The notes below the pieces were generated by a model. It worked only from the letters and a program-made list of their open reading frames with translations. It was not told the DNA's origin and did not search any database. Source: Argentina anserina (taxonomy: Eukaryota; Streptophyta; Magnoliopsida; Rosales; Rosaceae). Taken from it: a DNA stretch of 64,000 nucleotides. Every line of letters starts with the position of its first letter. Position 1 is the stretch's first letter. Shown here one piece after another: positions 27,052 through 39,940 of the stretch. A program made the position numbers and the translations under genes. The stretch is taken from assembly GCF_933775445.1 (NCBI RefSeq), contig NW_026089416.1, forward strand, positions 1-64,000. Direction: 5' to 3'.

Positions 27052-27057
27052 GGATCC
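27052..27057. other. Rare GGATCC site inside a monomer
   Basis: CTGAACGGCTTTCTG is changed to CTGAACGGATCCCTG, giving a GGATCC hexamer. The only other occurrence I found is at 33907-33912, at the equivalent point of the downstream duplicated segment. The pair is a marker of the 46-monomer-offset copying. Confidence 0.85.
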
Positions 27058-29199
27058 CTGATGCGAGTTTCTATTGAATTTGAGAGTTTTGCAAGTGTGG
27101 GAGTGTGTTTCTTTCAAACTGAGTATCTTTACATCGTTTGCGTATCTTTACTATTCCAATTGTGTATCTTTTCAATTCTCGTTTGAGTATCTTTGTCTAA
27201 GGCTTTCTGATGCGAGTTTCTATTGAATTTGAGAGTTTTGCAAGTGTGGGAGTGTGTTTCTTTCAAACTGAGTATCTTTACATCGTTTGCGTATCTTTAC
27301 TATTCCAATTGTGTATCTTTTCAATTCTCGTTTGAGTATCTTTCTCTAAGGCTTTCTGATGCGAGTTTCTATTCAATTTGAGAGTTTTGCAAGTGTGGGA
27401 GTGTGTTTCTTTCAAACTGAGTATCTTTACATCGTTTGCGTATCTTTACTATTCCAATTGTGTATCTTTTCAATTCTCGTTTGAGTAACTTTCTCTAAGG
27501 CTTTCTGATGCGAGTTTCTATTGAATTTGACAGTTTTGCAAGTGTGGGAGTGTCTTTCTTTCAAACTGAGTATCTTTACATCGTTTGAGTATCTTTACTA
27601 TTCCAATTGTGTATCTTTTCAATTCTCGTTTGAGTATCTTTCTGAACGGCTTTCTGATGCGAGTTTCTATTGAATTTGAGAGTTTTGCAAGTGTGGGAGT
27701 GTGTTTCTTTCAAACTGAGTATCTTTACATCGTTTGCTTATCTTTACTATTCCAATTGTGTATCTTTTCAATTCTCGTTTGAGTATCTTTCTGAACGGCT
27801 TTCTGATGCGAGTTTCTATTGAATTTGAGAGTTTTGCAAGTGTGGGAGTGTGTTTCTTTCAAACAGAATATCTTTACATCGTTTGCGTATCTTTACTATT
27901 CCAATTGTGTATTTTTTCAATTCTCGTTTGAGTATCTTTCTCTAAGGCTTTCTGATGCGAGTTTCTATTGAATTTGAAAGTTTTGCAAGTGTTGGAGTGT
28001 GTTTCTTTCAAACTGAGTATCTTTACATCGTTTGAGTATCTTTACTATTCCAATTGTGTATCTTTTCAATTCTCGTTTGAGTATCTTTCTGAACGGCTTT
28101 CTGATGCGAGTTTCTATTGAATTTGAGAGTTTTGCAAGTGTGGGAGTGTGTTTCTTTCAAACTGAGTATCTTTACATCGTTTGAGTATCTTTACTATTCC
28201 AATTGTGTATCTTTTCAATTCTCGTTTGAGTATCTTTCTGAACGGCTTTCTGATGCGAGTTTCTATTGAATTTGAGAGTTTTGCAAGTGTGGGAGTGTGT
28301 TTCTTTCAAACTGAGTATCTTTACATCGTTTGAGTATCTTTACTATTCCAATTGTGTATCTTTTCAATTCTCGTTTGAGTATCTTTCTGAACGGCTTTCT
28401 GATGCGAGTTTCTATTGAATTTGAGAGTTTTGCAAGTGTGGGAGTGTGTTTCTTTCAAACTGAGTATCTTTACATCGTTTGAGTATCTTTACTATTCCAA
28501 TTGTGTATCTTTTCAATTCTCGTTTGAGTATCTTTCTGAACGGCTTTCTGATGCGAGTTTCTATTGAATTTGAGAGTTTTGCAAGTGTGGGAGTGTGTTT
28601 CTTTCAAACAGAGTATCTTTACATCGTTTGAGTATCTTTACTATTCCAATTGTGTATCTTTTCAATTCTCGTTTGAGTATCTTTCTCTAAGGCTTTCTGA
28701 TGCGAGTTTCTATTCAATTTGAGAGTTTTGCAAGTGTGGGAGTGTGTTTCTTTCAAACTGAGTATCTTTACATCGTTTGCTTATCTTTACTATTCCAATT
28801 GTGTATCTTTTCAATTCTCGTTTGAGTATCTTTCTGAACGGCTTTCTGATGCGAGTTTCTATTGAATTTGAGAGTTTTGCAAGTGTGGGAGTGTGTTTCT
28901 TTCAAACTGAGTATCTTTAAATCGTTTGAGTATCTTTACTATTCCAATTGTGTATCTTTTCAATTCTCGTTTGAGTATCTTTCTGAACGGCTTTCTGATG
29001 CGAGTTTCTATTGAATTTGAGAGTTTTGCAAGTGTGGGAGTGTGTTTCTTTCAAACTGAGTATCTTTACATCGTTTGAGTATCTTTACTATTCCAATTGT
29101 GTATCTTTTCAATTCTCGTTTGAGTATCTTTCTGAACGGCTTTCTGATGCGAGTTTCTATTGAATTTGAGAGTTTTGCAAGTGTGGGAGTGTGTTTCTT

Positions 29200-31380
29200 T
29201 CAAACTGAGTATCTTTACATCGTTTGAGTATCTTTACTATTCCAATTGTGTATCTTTTCAATTCTCGTTTGAGTATCTTTCTGAACGGCTTTCTGATGCG
29301 AGTTTCTATTGAATTTGAGAGTTTTGCAAGTGTGGGAGTGTGTTTCTTTCAAACAGAGTATCTTTACATCGTTTGAGTATCTTTACTATTCCAATTGTGT
29401 ATCTTTTCAATTCTCGTTTGAGTATCTTTCTCTAAGGCTTTCTGATGCGAGTTTCTATTCAATTTGAGAGTTTTGCAAGTGTGGGAGTGTGTTTCTTTCA
29501 AACTGAGTATCTTTACATCGTTTGCTTATCTTTACTATTCCAATTGTGTATCTTTTCAATTCTCGTTTGAGTATCTTTCTGAACGGCTTTCTGATGCGAG
29601 TTTCTATTGAATTTGAGAGTTTTGCAAGTGTGGGAGTGTGTTTCTTTCAAACTGAGTATCTTTAAATCGTTTGAGTATCTTTACTATTCCAATTGTGTAT
29701 CTTTTCAATTCTCGTTTGAGTATCTTTCTGAACGGCTTTCTGATGCGAGTTTCTATTGAATTTGAGAGTTTTGCAAGTGTGGGAGTGTGTTTCTTTCAAA
29801 CTGAGTATCTTTACATCGTTTGCGTATCTTTACTATTCCAATTGTGTATTTTTTCAATTCTCGTTTGAGTATCTTTCTCTAAGGCTTTCTGATGCGAGTT
29901 TCTATTGAATTTGAGAGTTTTGCAAGTGTTGGAGTGTGTTTCTTTCAAACTGAGTATCTTTACATCGTTTGAGTATCTTTACTATTCCAATTGTGTATCT
30001 TTTCAATTCTCGTTTGAGTATCTTTCTGAACGGCTTTCTGATGCGAGTTTCTATTGAATTTGAGAGTTTTGCAAGTGTGGGAGTGTGTTTCTTTCAAACT
30101 GAGTATCTTTACATCGTTTGAGTATCTTTACTATTCCAATTGTGTATCTTTTCAATTCTCGTTTCAGTATCTTTCTGAACGGCTTTCTGATGCGAGTTTC
30201 TATTGAATTTGAGAGTTTTGCAAGTGTGGGAGTGTGTTTCTTTCAAACTGAGTATCTTTACATCGTTTGAGTATCTTTACTATTCCAATTGTGTATCTTT
30301 TCAATTCTCGTTTGAGTATCTTTCTGAACGGCTTTCTGATGCGAGTTTCTATTGAATTTGAGAGTTTTGCAAGTGTGGGAGTGTGTTTCTTTCAAACTGA
30401 GTATCTTTACATCGTTTGAGTATCTTTACTATTCCAATTGTGTATCTTTTCAATTCTCGTTTGAGTATCTTTCTGAACGGCTTTCTGATGCGAGTTTCTA
30501 TTGAATTTGAGAGTTTTGCAAGTGTGGGAGTGTGTTTCTTTCAAACTGAGTATCTTTACATCGTTTGCGTATCTTTACTATTCCAATTGTGTATCTATTC
30601 AATTCTCGTTTGAGTATCTTTCTGAACGGCTTTCTGATGCGAGTTTCTATTGAATTTGAGAGTTTTGCAAGTGTGGGAGTGTGTTTCTTTCAAACAGAGT
30701 ATCTTTACATCGTTTGCGTATCTTTACTATTCCAATTGTGTATTTTTTCAATTCTCGTTTGAGTATCTTTCTCTAAGGCTTTCTGATGCGAGTTTCTATT
30801 GAATTTGAGAGTTTTGCAAGTGTTGGAGTGTGTTTCTTTCAAACTGAGTATCTTTACATCGTTTGAGTATCTTTACTATTCCAATTGTGTATCTTTTCAA
30901 TTCTCGTTTGAGTATCTTTCTGAACGGCTTTCTGATGCGAGTTTCTATTGAATTTGAGAGTTTTGCAAGTGTGGGAGTGTGTTTCTTTCAAACTGAGTAT
31001 CTTTACATCGTTTGCGTATCTTTACTATTCCAATTGTGTATCTTTTCAATTCTCGTTTGAGTATCTTTCTGAACGGCTTTCTGATGCGAGTTTCTATTGA
31101 ATTTGAGAGTTTTGCAAGTGTGGGAGTGTGTTTCTTTCAAACTGAGTATCTTTAAATCGTTTGAGTATCTTTACTATTCCAATTGTGTATCTTTTCAATT
31201 CTCGTTTGAGTATCTTTCTGAACGGCTTTCTGATGCGAGTTTCTATTGAATTTGAGAGTTTTGCAAGTGTGGGAGTGTGTTTCTTTCAAACAGAGTATCT
31301 TTACATCGTTTGCGTATCTTTACTATTCCAATTGTGTATTTTTTCAATTCTCGTTTGAGTATCTTTCTCTAAGGCTTTCT
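29200..31380 (+). repeat. Segment repeated 52 monomers downstream (copy 1)
   Basis: Units at 29671, 30416, 30565, 30863 and 31161 each have a counterpart 7751 bp downstream: 37422, 38167, 38316, 38614 and 38912. That is 52 units plus three inserted bases, which are the three 150-bp units at 32932, 36211 and 36659. Both copies carry the rare TATCTATTC change (about 30592 and 38343). One visible difference is ACTGAG near 29801 against ACAGAG at 37551. Confidence 0.8.
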
Positions 31381-32931
31381 GATGCGAGTTTCTATTCAAT
31401 TTGAGAGTTTTGCAAGTGTGGGAGTGTGTTTCTTTCAAACTGAGTATCTTTACATCGTTTGCGTATCTTTACTATTCCAATTGTGTATCTTTTCAATTCT
31501 CGTTTGAGTATCTTTCTCTAAGGCTTTCTGATGCGAGTTTCTATTCAATTTGAGAGTTTTGCAAGTGTGGGAGTGTGTTTCTTTCAAACTGAGTATCTTT
31601 ACATCGTTTGAGTATCTTTACTATTCCAATTGTGTATCTTTTCAATTCTCGTTTGAGTATCTTTCTGAACGGCTTTCTGATGCGAGTTTCTATTGAATTT
31701 GAGAGTTTTGCAAGTGTGGGAGTGTGTTTCTTTCAAACTGAGTATCTTTACATCGTTTGCTTATCTTTACTATTCCAATTGTGTATCTTTTCAATTCTCG
31801 TTTGAGTATCTTTCTGAACGGCTTTCTGATGCGAGTTTCTATTGAATTTGAGAGTTTTGCAAGTGTGGGAGTGTGTTTCTTTCAAACAGAATATCTTTAC
31901 ATCGTTTGCGTATCTTTACTATTCCAATTGTGTATTTTTTCAATTCTCGTTTGAGTATCTTTCTCTAAGGCTTTCTGATGCGAGTTTCTATTGAATTTGA
32001 AAGTTTTGCAAGTGTTGGAGTGTGTTTCTTTCAAACTGAGTATCTTTACATCGTTTGAGTATCTTTACTATTCCAATTGTGTATCTTTTCAATTCTCGTT
32101 TCAGTATCTTTCTGAACGGCTTTCTGATGCGAGTTTCTATTGAATTTGAGAGTTTTGCAAGTGTGGGAGTGTGTTTCTTTCAAACTGAGTATCTTTACAT
32201 CGTTTGAGTATCTTTACTATTCCAATTGTGTATCTTTTCAATTCTCGTTTGAGTATCTTTCTCTTAGGCTTTCTGATGCGAGTGTCTATTGAATTTGAGA
32301 GTTTTGCAAGTTTGGAAGTGTGTTTCTTTCAAACTGAGTATCTTTACATCGTTTGCGTATCTTTACTATTCCAATTGTGTATCTTTTCAATTCTCGTTTG
32401 AGTATCTTTCTGAACGGCTTTCTGATGCGAGTTTCTATTAAATTTGAGAGTTTTGCAAGTGTGGGAGTGTGTTTCTTTCAAACTGAGTATCTTTACATCG
32501 TTTGAGTATCTTTACTATTCCAATTGTGTATCTTTTCAATTCTCGTTTGAGTATCTTTCTGAACGGCTTTCTGATGCGAGTTTCTATTGAATTTGAGAGT
32601 TTTGCAAGTGTGGGAGTGTGTTTCTTTCAAACTGAGTATCTTTACATCGTTTGCGTATCTTTACTATTCCAATTGTGTATCTTTTCAATTCTCGTTTGAG
32701 TATCTTTCTGAACGGCTTTCTGATGCGAGTTTCTATTGAATTTGAGAGTTTTGCAAGTGTGGGAGTGTGTTTCTTTCAAACAGAGTATCTTTACATCGTT
32801 TGCGTATCTTTACTATTCCAATTGTGTATTTTTTCAATTCTCGTTTGAGTATCTTTCTCTAAGGCTTTCTGATGCGAGTTTCTATTGAATTTGAGAGTTT
32901 TGCAAGTGTGGGAGTGTGTTTCTTTCAAACT

Positions 32932-33081
32932 GAGTATCTTTACATCGTTTGCGTATCTTTACTATTCCAATTGTGTATCTTTTCAATTCTCGTTTGAGTA
33001 TCTTTCTCTAAGGCTTTCCTGATGCCAGTTTCTATTCAATTTGAGAGTTTTGCAAGTGTGGGAGTGTGTTTCTTTCAAACT
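32932..33081 (+). repeat. 150-bp CTTTCCTGATGCCAG monomer, second copy
   Basis: Same insertion and substitution as the unit at 26077. It lies at the equivalent place in the downstream copy of the 46-monomer-offset segment, so it was carried along by that duplication. Confidence 0.9.
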
Positions 33082-33906
33082 GAGTATCTTTACATCGTTT
33101 GCGTATCTTTACTATTCCAATTGTGTATCTTTTCAATTCTCGTTTGAGTATCTTTCTCTTAGGCTTTCTGATGCGAGTTTCTATTGAATTTGAGAGTTTT
33201 GCAAGTGTTGGAGTGTGTTTCTTTCAAACTGAGTATCTTTACATCGTTTGAGTATCTTTACTATTCTAATTGTGTATCTTTTCAATTCTCGTTTGAGTAT
33301 CTTTCTGAACGGCTTTCTGATGCGAGTTTCTATTGAATTTGAGAGTTTTGCAAGTGTGGGAGTGTGTTTATTTCAAACTGAGTATCTTTACATCGTTTCC
33401 GTGTCTTTACTATTCCAATTGTGTATTTTTTCAATTCTCGTTTGAGTATCTTTCTCTTAGGCTTTCTGATGCGAGTTTCTATTGAATTTGAGAGTTTTGC
33501 AAGTGTTGGAGTGTGTTTCTTTCAAACTGAGTATCTTTACATCGTTTGAGTATCTTTACTATTCCAATTGTGTATCTTTTCAATTCTCGTTTGAGTATCT
33601 TTCTGAACGGCTTTCTGATGCGAGTTTCTATTGAATTTGAGAGTTTTGCAAGTGTGGGAGTGTGTTTATTTCAAACTGAGTATCTTTACATCGTTTCCGT
33701 GTCTTTACTATTCCAATTGTGTATTTTTTCAATTCTCGTTTGAGTATCTTTCTGTAAGGCTTTCTGATGCGAGTTTCTACTGAATTTGAGAGTTTTGCAT
33801 GTGTGGGAGTGTGTTACTTTCAAACTGAGTATCTTTACATCGTTTGCGTATCTTTACTATTCCAATTGTGTTTCTTTTCAATTCTCGTTTGAGTATCTTT
33901 CTGAAC

Positions 33907-33912
33907 GGATCC
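33907..33912. other. Second GGATCC site
   Basis: Same multi-base change as at 27052, 6855 bp downstream. Sharing a multi-base change in an otherwise regular array argues for common descent and not for independent mutation. Confidence 0.85.
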
Positions 33913-36210
33913 CTGATGCGAGTTTCTATTGAATTTGAGAGTTTTGCAAGTGTGGGAGTGTGTTTCTTTCAAACTGAGTATCTTTACATCGTTTGCGTAT
34001 CTTTACTATTCCAATTGTGTATCTTTTCAATTCTCGTTTGAGTATCTTTGTCTAAGGCTTTCTGATGCGAGTTTCTATTGAATTTGAGAGTTTTGCAAGT
34101 GTGGGAGTGTGTTTCTTTCAAACTGAGTATCTTTACATCGTTTGCGTATCTTTACTATTCCAATTGTGTATCTTTTCAATTCTCGTTTGAGTATCTTTCT
34201 CTAAGGCTTTCTGATGCGAGTTTCTATTCAATTTGAGAGTTTTGCAAGTGTGGGAGTGTGTTTCTTTCAAACTGAGTATCTTTACATCGTTTGCGTATCT
34301 TTACTATTCCAATTGTGTATCTTTTCAATTCTCGTTTGAGTAACTTTCTCTAAGGCTTTCTGATGCGAGTTTCTATTGAATTTGACAGTTTTGCAAGTGT
34401 GGGAGTGTCTTTCTTTCAAACTGAGTATCTTTACATCGTTTGAGTATCTTTACTATTCCAATTGTGTATCTTTTCAATTCTCGTTTGAGTATCTTTCTGA
34501 ACGGCTTTCTGATGCGAGTTTCTATTGAATTTGAGAGTTTTGCAAGTGTGGGAGTGTGTTTCTTTCAAACTGAGTATCTTTACATCGTTTGCTTATCTTT
34601 ACTATTCCAATTGTGTATCTTTTCAATTCTCGTTTGAGTATCTTTCTGAACGGCTTTCTGATGCGAGTTTCTATTGAATTTGAGAGTTTTGCAAGTGTGG
34701 GAGTGTGTTTCTTTCAAACAGAATATCTTTACATCGTTTGCGTATCTTTACTATTCCAATTGTGTATTTTTTCAATTCTCGTTTGAGTATCTTTCTCTAA
34801 GGCTTTCTGATGCGAGTTTCTATTGAATTTGAAAGTTTTGCAAGTGTTGGAGTGTGTTTCTTTCAAACTGAGTATCTTTACATCGTTTGAGTATCTTTAC
34901 TATTCCAATTGTGTATCTTTTCAATTCTCGTTTGAGTATCTTTCTGAACGGCTTTCTGATGCGAGTTTCTATTGAATTTGAGAGTTTTGCAAGTGTGGGA
35001 GTGTGTTTCTTTCAAACTGAGTATCTTTACATCGTTTGAGTATCTTTACTATTCCAATTGTGTATCTTTTCAATTCTCGTTTGAGTATCTTTCTGAACGG
35101 CTTTCTGATGCGAGTTTCTATTGAATTTGAGAGTTTTGCAAGTGTGGGAGTGTGTTTCTTTCAAACTGAGTATCTTTACATCGTTTGAGTATCTTTACTA
35201 TTCCAATTGTGTATCTTTTCAATTCTCGTTTGAGTATCTTTCTGAACGGCTTTCTGATGCGAGTTTCTATTGAATTTGAGAGTTTTGCAAGTGTGGGAGT
35301 GTGTTTCTTTCAAACTGAGTATCTTTACATCGTTTGAGTATCTTTACTATTCCAATTGTGTATCTTTTCAATTCTCGTTTGAGTATCTTTCTGAACGGCT
35401 TTCTGATGCGAGTTTCTATTGAATTTGAGAGTTTTGCAAGTGTGGGAGTGTGTTTCTTTCAAACAGAGTATCTTTACATCGTTTGAGTATCTTTACTATT
35501 CCAATTGTGTATCTTTTCAATTCTCGTTTGAGTATCTTTCTCTAAGGCTTTCTGATGCGAGTTTCTATTCAATTTGAGAGTTTTGCAAGTGTGGGAGTGT
35601 GTTTCTTTCAAACTGAGTATCTTTACATCGTTTGCTTATCTTTACTATTCCAATTGTGTATCTTTTCAATTCTCGTTTGAGTATCTTTCTGAACGGCTTT
35701 CTGATGCGAGTTTCTATTGAATTTGAGAGTTTTGCAAGTGTGGGAGTGTGTTTCTTTCAAACTGAGTATCTTTAAATCGTTTGAGTATCTTTACTATTCC
35801 AATTGTGTATCTTTTCAATTCTCGTTTGAGTATCTTTCTGAACGGCTTTCTGATGCGAGTTTCTATTGAATTTGAGAGTTTTGCAAGTGTGGGAGTGTGT
35901 TTCTTTCAAACTGAGTATCTTTACATCGTTTGAGTATCTTTACTATTCCAATTGTGTATCTTTTCAATTCTCGTTTGAGTATCTTTCTGAACGGCTTTCT
36001 GATGCGAGTTTCTATTGAATTTGAGAGTTTTGCAAGTGTGGGAGTGTGTTTCTTTCAAACAGAGTATCTTTACATCGTTTGCGTATCTTTACTATTCCAA
36101 TTGTGTATTTTTTCAATTCTCGTTTGAGTATCTTTCTCTAAGGCTTTCTGATGCGAGTTTCTATTGAATTTGAGAGTTTTGCAAGTGTGGGAGTGTGTTT
36201 CTTTCAAACT

Positions 36211-36808
36211 GAGTATCTTTACATCGTTTGCGTATCTTTACTATTCCAATTGTGTATCTTTTCAATTCTCGTTTGAGTATCTTTCTCTAAGGCTTTCCTG
36301 ATGCCAGTTTCTATTCAATTTGAGAGTTTTGCAAGTGTGGGAGTGTGTTTCTTTCAAACAGAGTATCTTTACATCGTTTGCGTATCTTTACTATTCCAAT
36401 TGTGTATCTTTTCAATTCTCGTTTGAGTATCTTTCTGAACGGCTTTCTGATGCGAGTTTCTATTGAATTTGAGAGTTTTGCAAGTGTGGGAGTGTGTTTC
36501 TTTCAAACAGAGTATCTTTACATCGTTTGCGTATCTTTACTATTCCAATTGTGTATTTTTTCAATTCTCGTTTGAGTATCTTTCTCTAAGGCTTTCTGAT
36601 GCGAGTTTCTATTGAATTTGAGAGTTTTGCAAGTGTGGGAGTGTGTTTCTTTCAAACTGAGTATCTTTACATCGTTTGCGTATCTTTACTATTCCAATTG
36701 TGTATCTTTTCAATTCTCGTTTGAGTATCTTTCTCTAAGGCTTTCCTGATGCCAGTTTCTATTCAATTTGAGAGTTTTGCAAGTGTGGGAGTGTGTTTCT
36801 TTCAAACA
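36211..36808 (+). repeat. Pair of 150-bp CTTTCCTGATGCCAG monomers three units apart
   Basis: Units 36211-36360 and 36659-36808 both carry the insertion. Their starts are 448 bp apart (three units, one of them 150 bp). The units from about 36.2 to 37.0 kb read as a local three-monomer duplication: CTTTCCTGATGCCAG unit, ACAGAG unit or units, then again. The second round lacks one intermediate unit. Confidence 0.8.
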
Positions 36809-36949
36809 GAGTATCTTTACATCGTTTGCGTATCTTTACTATTCCAATTGTGTATTTTTTCAATTCTCGTTTGAGTATCTTTCTCTAAGGCTTTCTGATG
36901 CGAGTTTCTATTGAATTTGAGAGTTTTGCAAGTGTGGGAGTGTGTTTCT

Positions 36950-39130
36950 TTCAAACTGAGTATCTTTACATCGTTTGAGTATCTTTACTATTCCAATTGT
37001 GTATCTTTTCAATTCTCGTTTGAGTATCTTTCTGAACGGCTTTCTGATGCGAGTTTCTATTGAATTTGAGAGTTTTGCAAGTGTGGGAGTGTGTTTCTTT
37101 CAAACAGAGTATCTTTACATCGTTTGAGTATCTTTACTATTCCAATTGTGTATCTTTTCAATTCTCGTTTGAGTATCTTTCTCTAAGGCTTTCTGATGCG
37201 AGTTTCTATTCAATTTGAGAGTTTTGCAAGTGTGGGAGTGTGTTTCTTTCAAACTGAGTATCTTTACATCGTTTGCTTATCTTTACTATTCCAATTGTGT
37301 ATCTTTTCAATTCTCGTTTGAGTATCTTTCTGAACGGCTTTCTGATGCGAGTTTCTATTGAATTTGAGAGTTTTGCAAGTGTGGGAGTGTGTTTCTTTCA
37401 AACTGAGTATCTTTAAATCGTTTGAGTATCTTTACTATTCCAATTGTGTATCTTTTCAATTCTCGTTTGAGTATCTTTCTGAACGGCTTTCTGATGCGAG
37501 TTTCTATTGAATTTGAGAGTTTTGCAAGTGTGGGAGTGTGTTTCTTTCAAACAGAGTATCTTTACATCGTTTGCGTATCTTTACTATTCCAATTGTGTAT
37601 TTTTTCAATTCTCGTTTGAGTATCTTTCTCTAAGGCTTTCTGATGCGAGTTTCTATTGAATTTGAGAGTTTTGCAAGTGTTGGAGTGTGTTTCTTTCAAA
37701 CTGAGTATCTTTACATCGTTTGAGTATCTTTACTATTCCAATTGTGTATCTTTTCAATTCTCGTTTGAGTATCTTTCTGAACGGCTTTCTGATGCGAGTT
37801 TCTATTGAATTTGAGAGTTTTGCAAGTGTGGGAGTGTGTTTCTTTCAAACTGAGTATCTTTACATCGTTTGAGTATCTTTACTATTCCAATTGTGTATCT
37901 TTTCAATTCTCGTTTGAGTATCTTTCTGAACGGCTTTCTGATGCGAGTTTCTATTGAATTTGAGAGTTTTGCAAGTGTGGGAGTGTGTTTCTTTCAAACT
38001 GAGTATCTTTACATCGTTTGAGTATCTTTACTATTCCAATTGTGTATCTTTTCAATTCTCGTTTGAGTATCTTTCTGAACGGCTTTCTGATGCGAGTTTC
38101 TATTGAATTTGAGAGTTTTGCAAGTGTGGGAGTGTGTTTCTTTCAAACTGAGTATCTTTACATCGTTTGAGTATCTTTACTATTCCAATTGTGTATCTTT
38201 TCAATTCTCGTTTGAGTATCTTTCTGAACGGCTTTCTGATGCGAGTTTCTATTGAATTTGAGAGTTTTGCAAGTGTGGGAGTGTGTTTCTTTCAAACTGA
38301 GTATCTTTACATCGTTTGCGTATCTTTACTATTCCAATTGTGTATCTATTCAATTCTCGTTTGAGTATCTTTCTGAACGGCTTTCTGATGCGAGTTTCTA
38401 TTGAATTTGAGAGTTTTGCAAGTGTGGGAGTGTGTTTCTTTCAAACAGAGTATCTTTACATCGTTTGCGTATCTTTACTATTCCAATTGTGTATTTTTTC
38501 AATTCTCGTTTGAGTATCTTTCTCTAAGGCTTTCTGATGCGAGTTTCTATTGAATTTGAGAGTTTTGCAAGTGTTGGAGTGTGTTTCTTTCAAACTGAGT
38601 ATCTTTACATCGTTTGAGTATCTTTACTATTCCAATTGTGTATCTTTTCAATTCTCGTTTGAGTATCTTTCTGAACGGCTTTCTGATGCGAGTTTCTATT
38701 GAATTTGAGAGTTTTGCAAGTGTGGGAGTGTGTTTCTTTCAAACTGAGTATCTTTACATCGTTTGCGTATCTTTACTATTCCAATTGTGTATCTTTTCAA
38801 TTCTCGTTTGAGTATCTTTCTGAACGGCTTTCTGATGCGAGTTTCTATTGAATTTGAGAGTTTTGCAAGTGTGGGAGTGTGTTTCTTTCAAACTGAGTAT
38901 CTTTAAATCGTTTGAGTATCTTTACTATTCCAATTGTGTATCTTTTCAATTCTCGTTTGAGTATCTTTCTGAACGGCTTTCTGATGCGAGTTTCTATTGA
39001 ATTTGAGAGTTTTGCAAGTGTGGGAGTGTGTTTCTTTCAAACAGAGTATCTTTACATCGTTTGCGTATCTTTACTATTCCAATTGTGTATTTTTTCAATT
39101 CTCGTTTGAGTATCTTTCTCTAAGGCTTTC
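36950..39130 (+). repeat. Segment repeated 52 monomers upstream (copy 2)
   Basis: Partner of 29200-31380. It forms the first half of the first 30-monomer unit of the 37-50 kb block, so the source of that block can be traced to the 29-31 kb region or to a common parent. Confidence 0.8.
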
Positions 39131-39940
39131 TGATGCGAGTTTCTATTGAATTTGAGAGTTTTGCAAGTGTTGGAGTGTGTTTCTTTCAAACTGAGTATCT
39201 TTACATCGTTTGAGTATCTTTACTATTCCAATTGTGTATCTTTTCAATTCTCGTTTGAGTATCTTTCTGAACGGCTTTCTGATGCGAGTTTCTATTGAAT
39301 TTGAGAGTTTTGCAAGTGTGGGAGTGTGTTTCTTTCAAACTGAGTATCTTTACATCGTTTGAGTATCTTTACTATTCCAATTGTGTATCTTTTCAATTCT
39401 CGTTTGAGTATCTTTCTGAACGGCTTTCTGATGCGAGTTTCTATTGAATTTGAGAGTTTTGCAAGTGTGGGAGTGTGTTTCTTTCAAACTGAGTATCTTT
39501 ACATCGTTTGAGTATCTTTACTATTCCAATTGTGTATCTTTTCAATTCTCGTTTGAGTATCTTTCTGAACGGCTTTCTGATGCGAGTTTCTATTGAATTT
39601 GAGAGTTTTGCAAGTGTGGGAGTGTGTTTCTTTCAAACTGAGTATCTTTACATCGTTTGAGTATCTTTACTATTCCAATTGTGTATCTTTTCAATTCTCG
39701 TTTGAGTATCTTTCTGAACGGCTTTCTGATGCGAGTTTCTATTGAATTTGAGAGTTTTGCAAGTGTGGGAGTGTGTTTCTTTCAAACTGAGTATCTTTAC
39801 ATCGTTTGCGTATCTTTACTATTCCAATTGTGTATCTTTTCAATTCTCGTTTGAGTATCTTTCTGAACGGCTTTCTGATGCGAGTTTCTATTGAATTTGA
39901 GAGTTTTGCAAGTGTGGGAGTGTGTTTCTTTCAAACAGAG
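37551..39940 (+). repeat. Nested 10-monomer (1490 bp) higher-order repeat
   Basis: Within the first 30-monomer copy, ACAGAG units start at about 37551, 38445, 39041 and 39935, so the intervals are 6, 4 and 6 monomers (894, 596 and 894 bp). This gives a 6+4 = 10-monomer rhythm. It reappears as 38167 to 39657 and, in the third copy, 47106 to 48596, each 1490 bp. After about 40 kb the rhythm breaks into 5, 2 and 4 monomers. Confidence 0.75.

Larger units (their letters stand above)
24900..29200 (+). repeat. Segment duplicated 46 monomers downstream (copy 1)
   Basis: About 4.3 kb recurs at 31.75-36.05 kb at an offset of 6855 bp (46 units plus one inserted base). Shared rare features are ACAGAATATC, GAGTGTCTATTG with GTTTGGAAG, CTATTAAATTTG, the CTTTCCTGATGCCAG unit, GTTTATTTC, CGGATCCCTG, TTTGTCTAAGG and GAGTAACTTTC. 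A few differences (for example GCGTATC here against CCGTGTC there, near 26.55 and 33.40 kb) show that the copies have since diverged or been patched. Confidence 0.85.
31750..36050 (+). repeat. Segment duplicated 46 monomers upstream (copy 2)
   Basis: Partner of 24900-29200. Private changes in this copy include GTGTTACTTTC near 33.81 kb and TGTGTTTCTTTTC near 33.87 kb. Its right edge at about 36.05 kb is the point where ACAGAG replaces ACTGAG. The copy is separated from its partner by about 2.5 kb of other central-domain units, so this is not a simple adjacent duplication. Confidence 0.85.
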
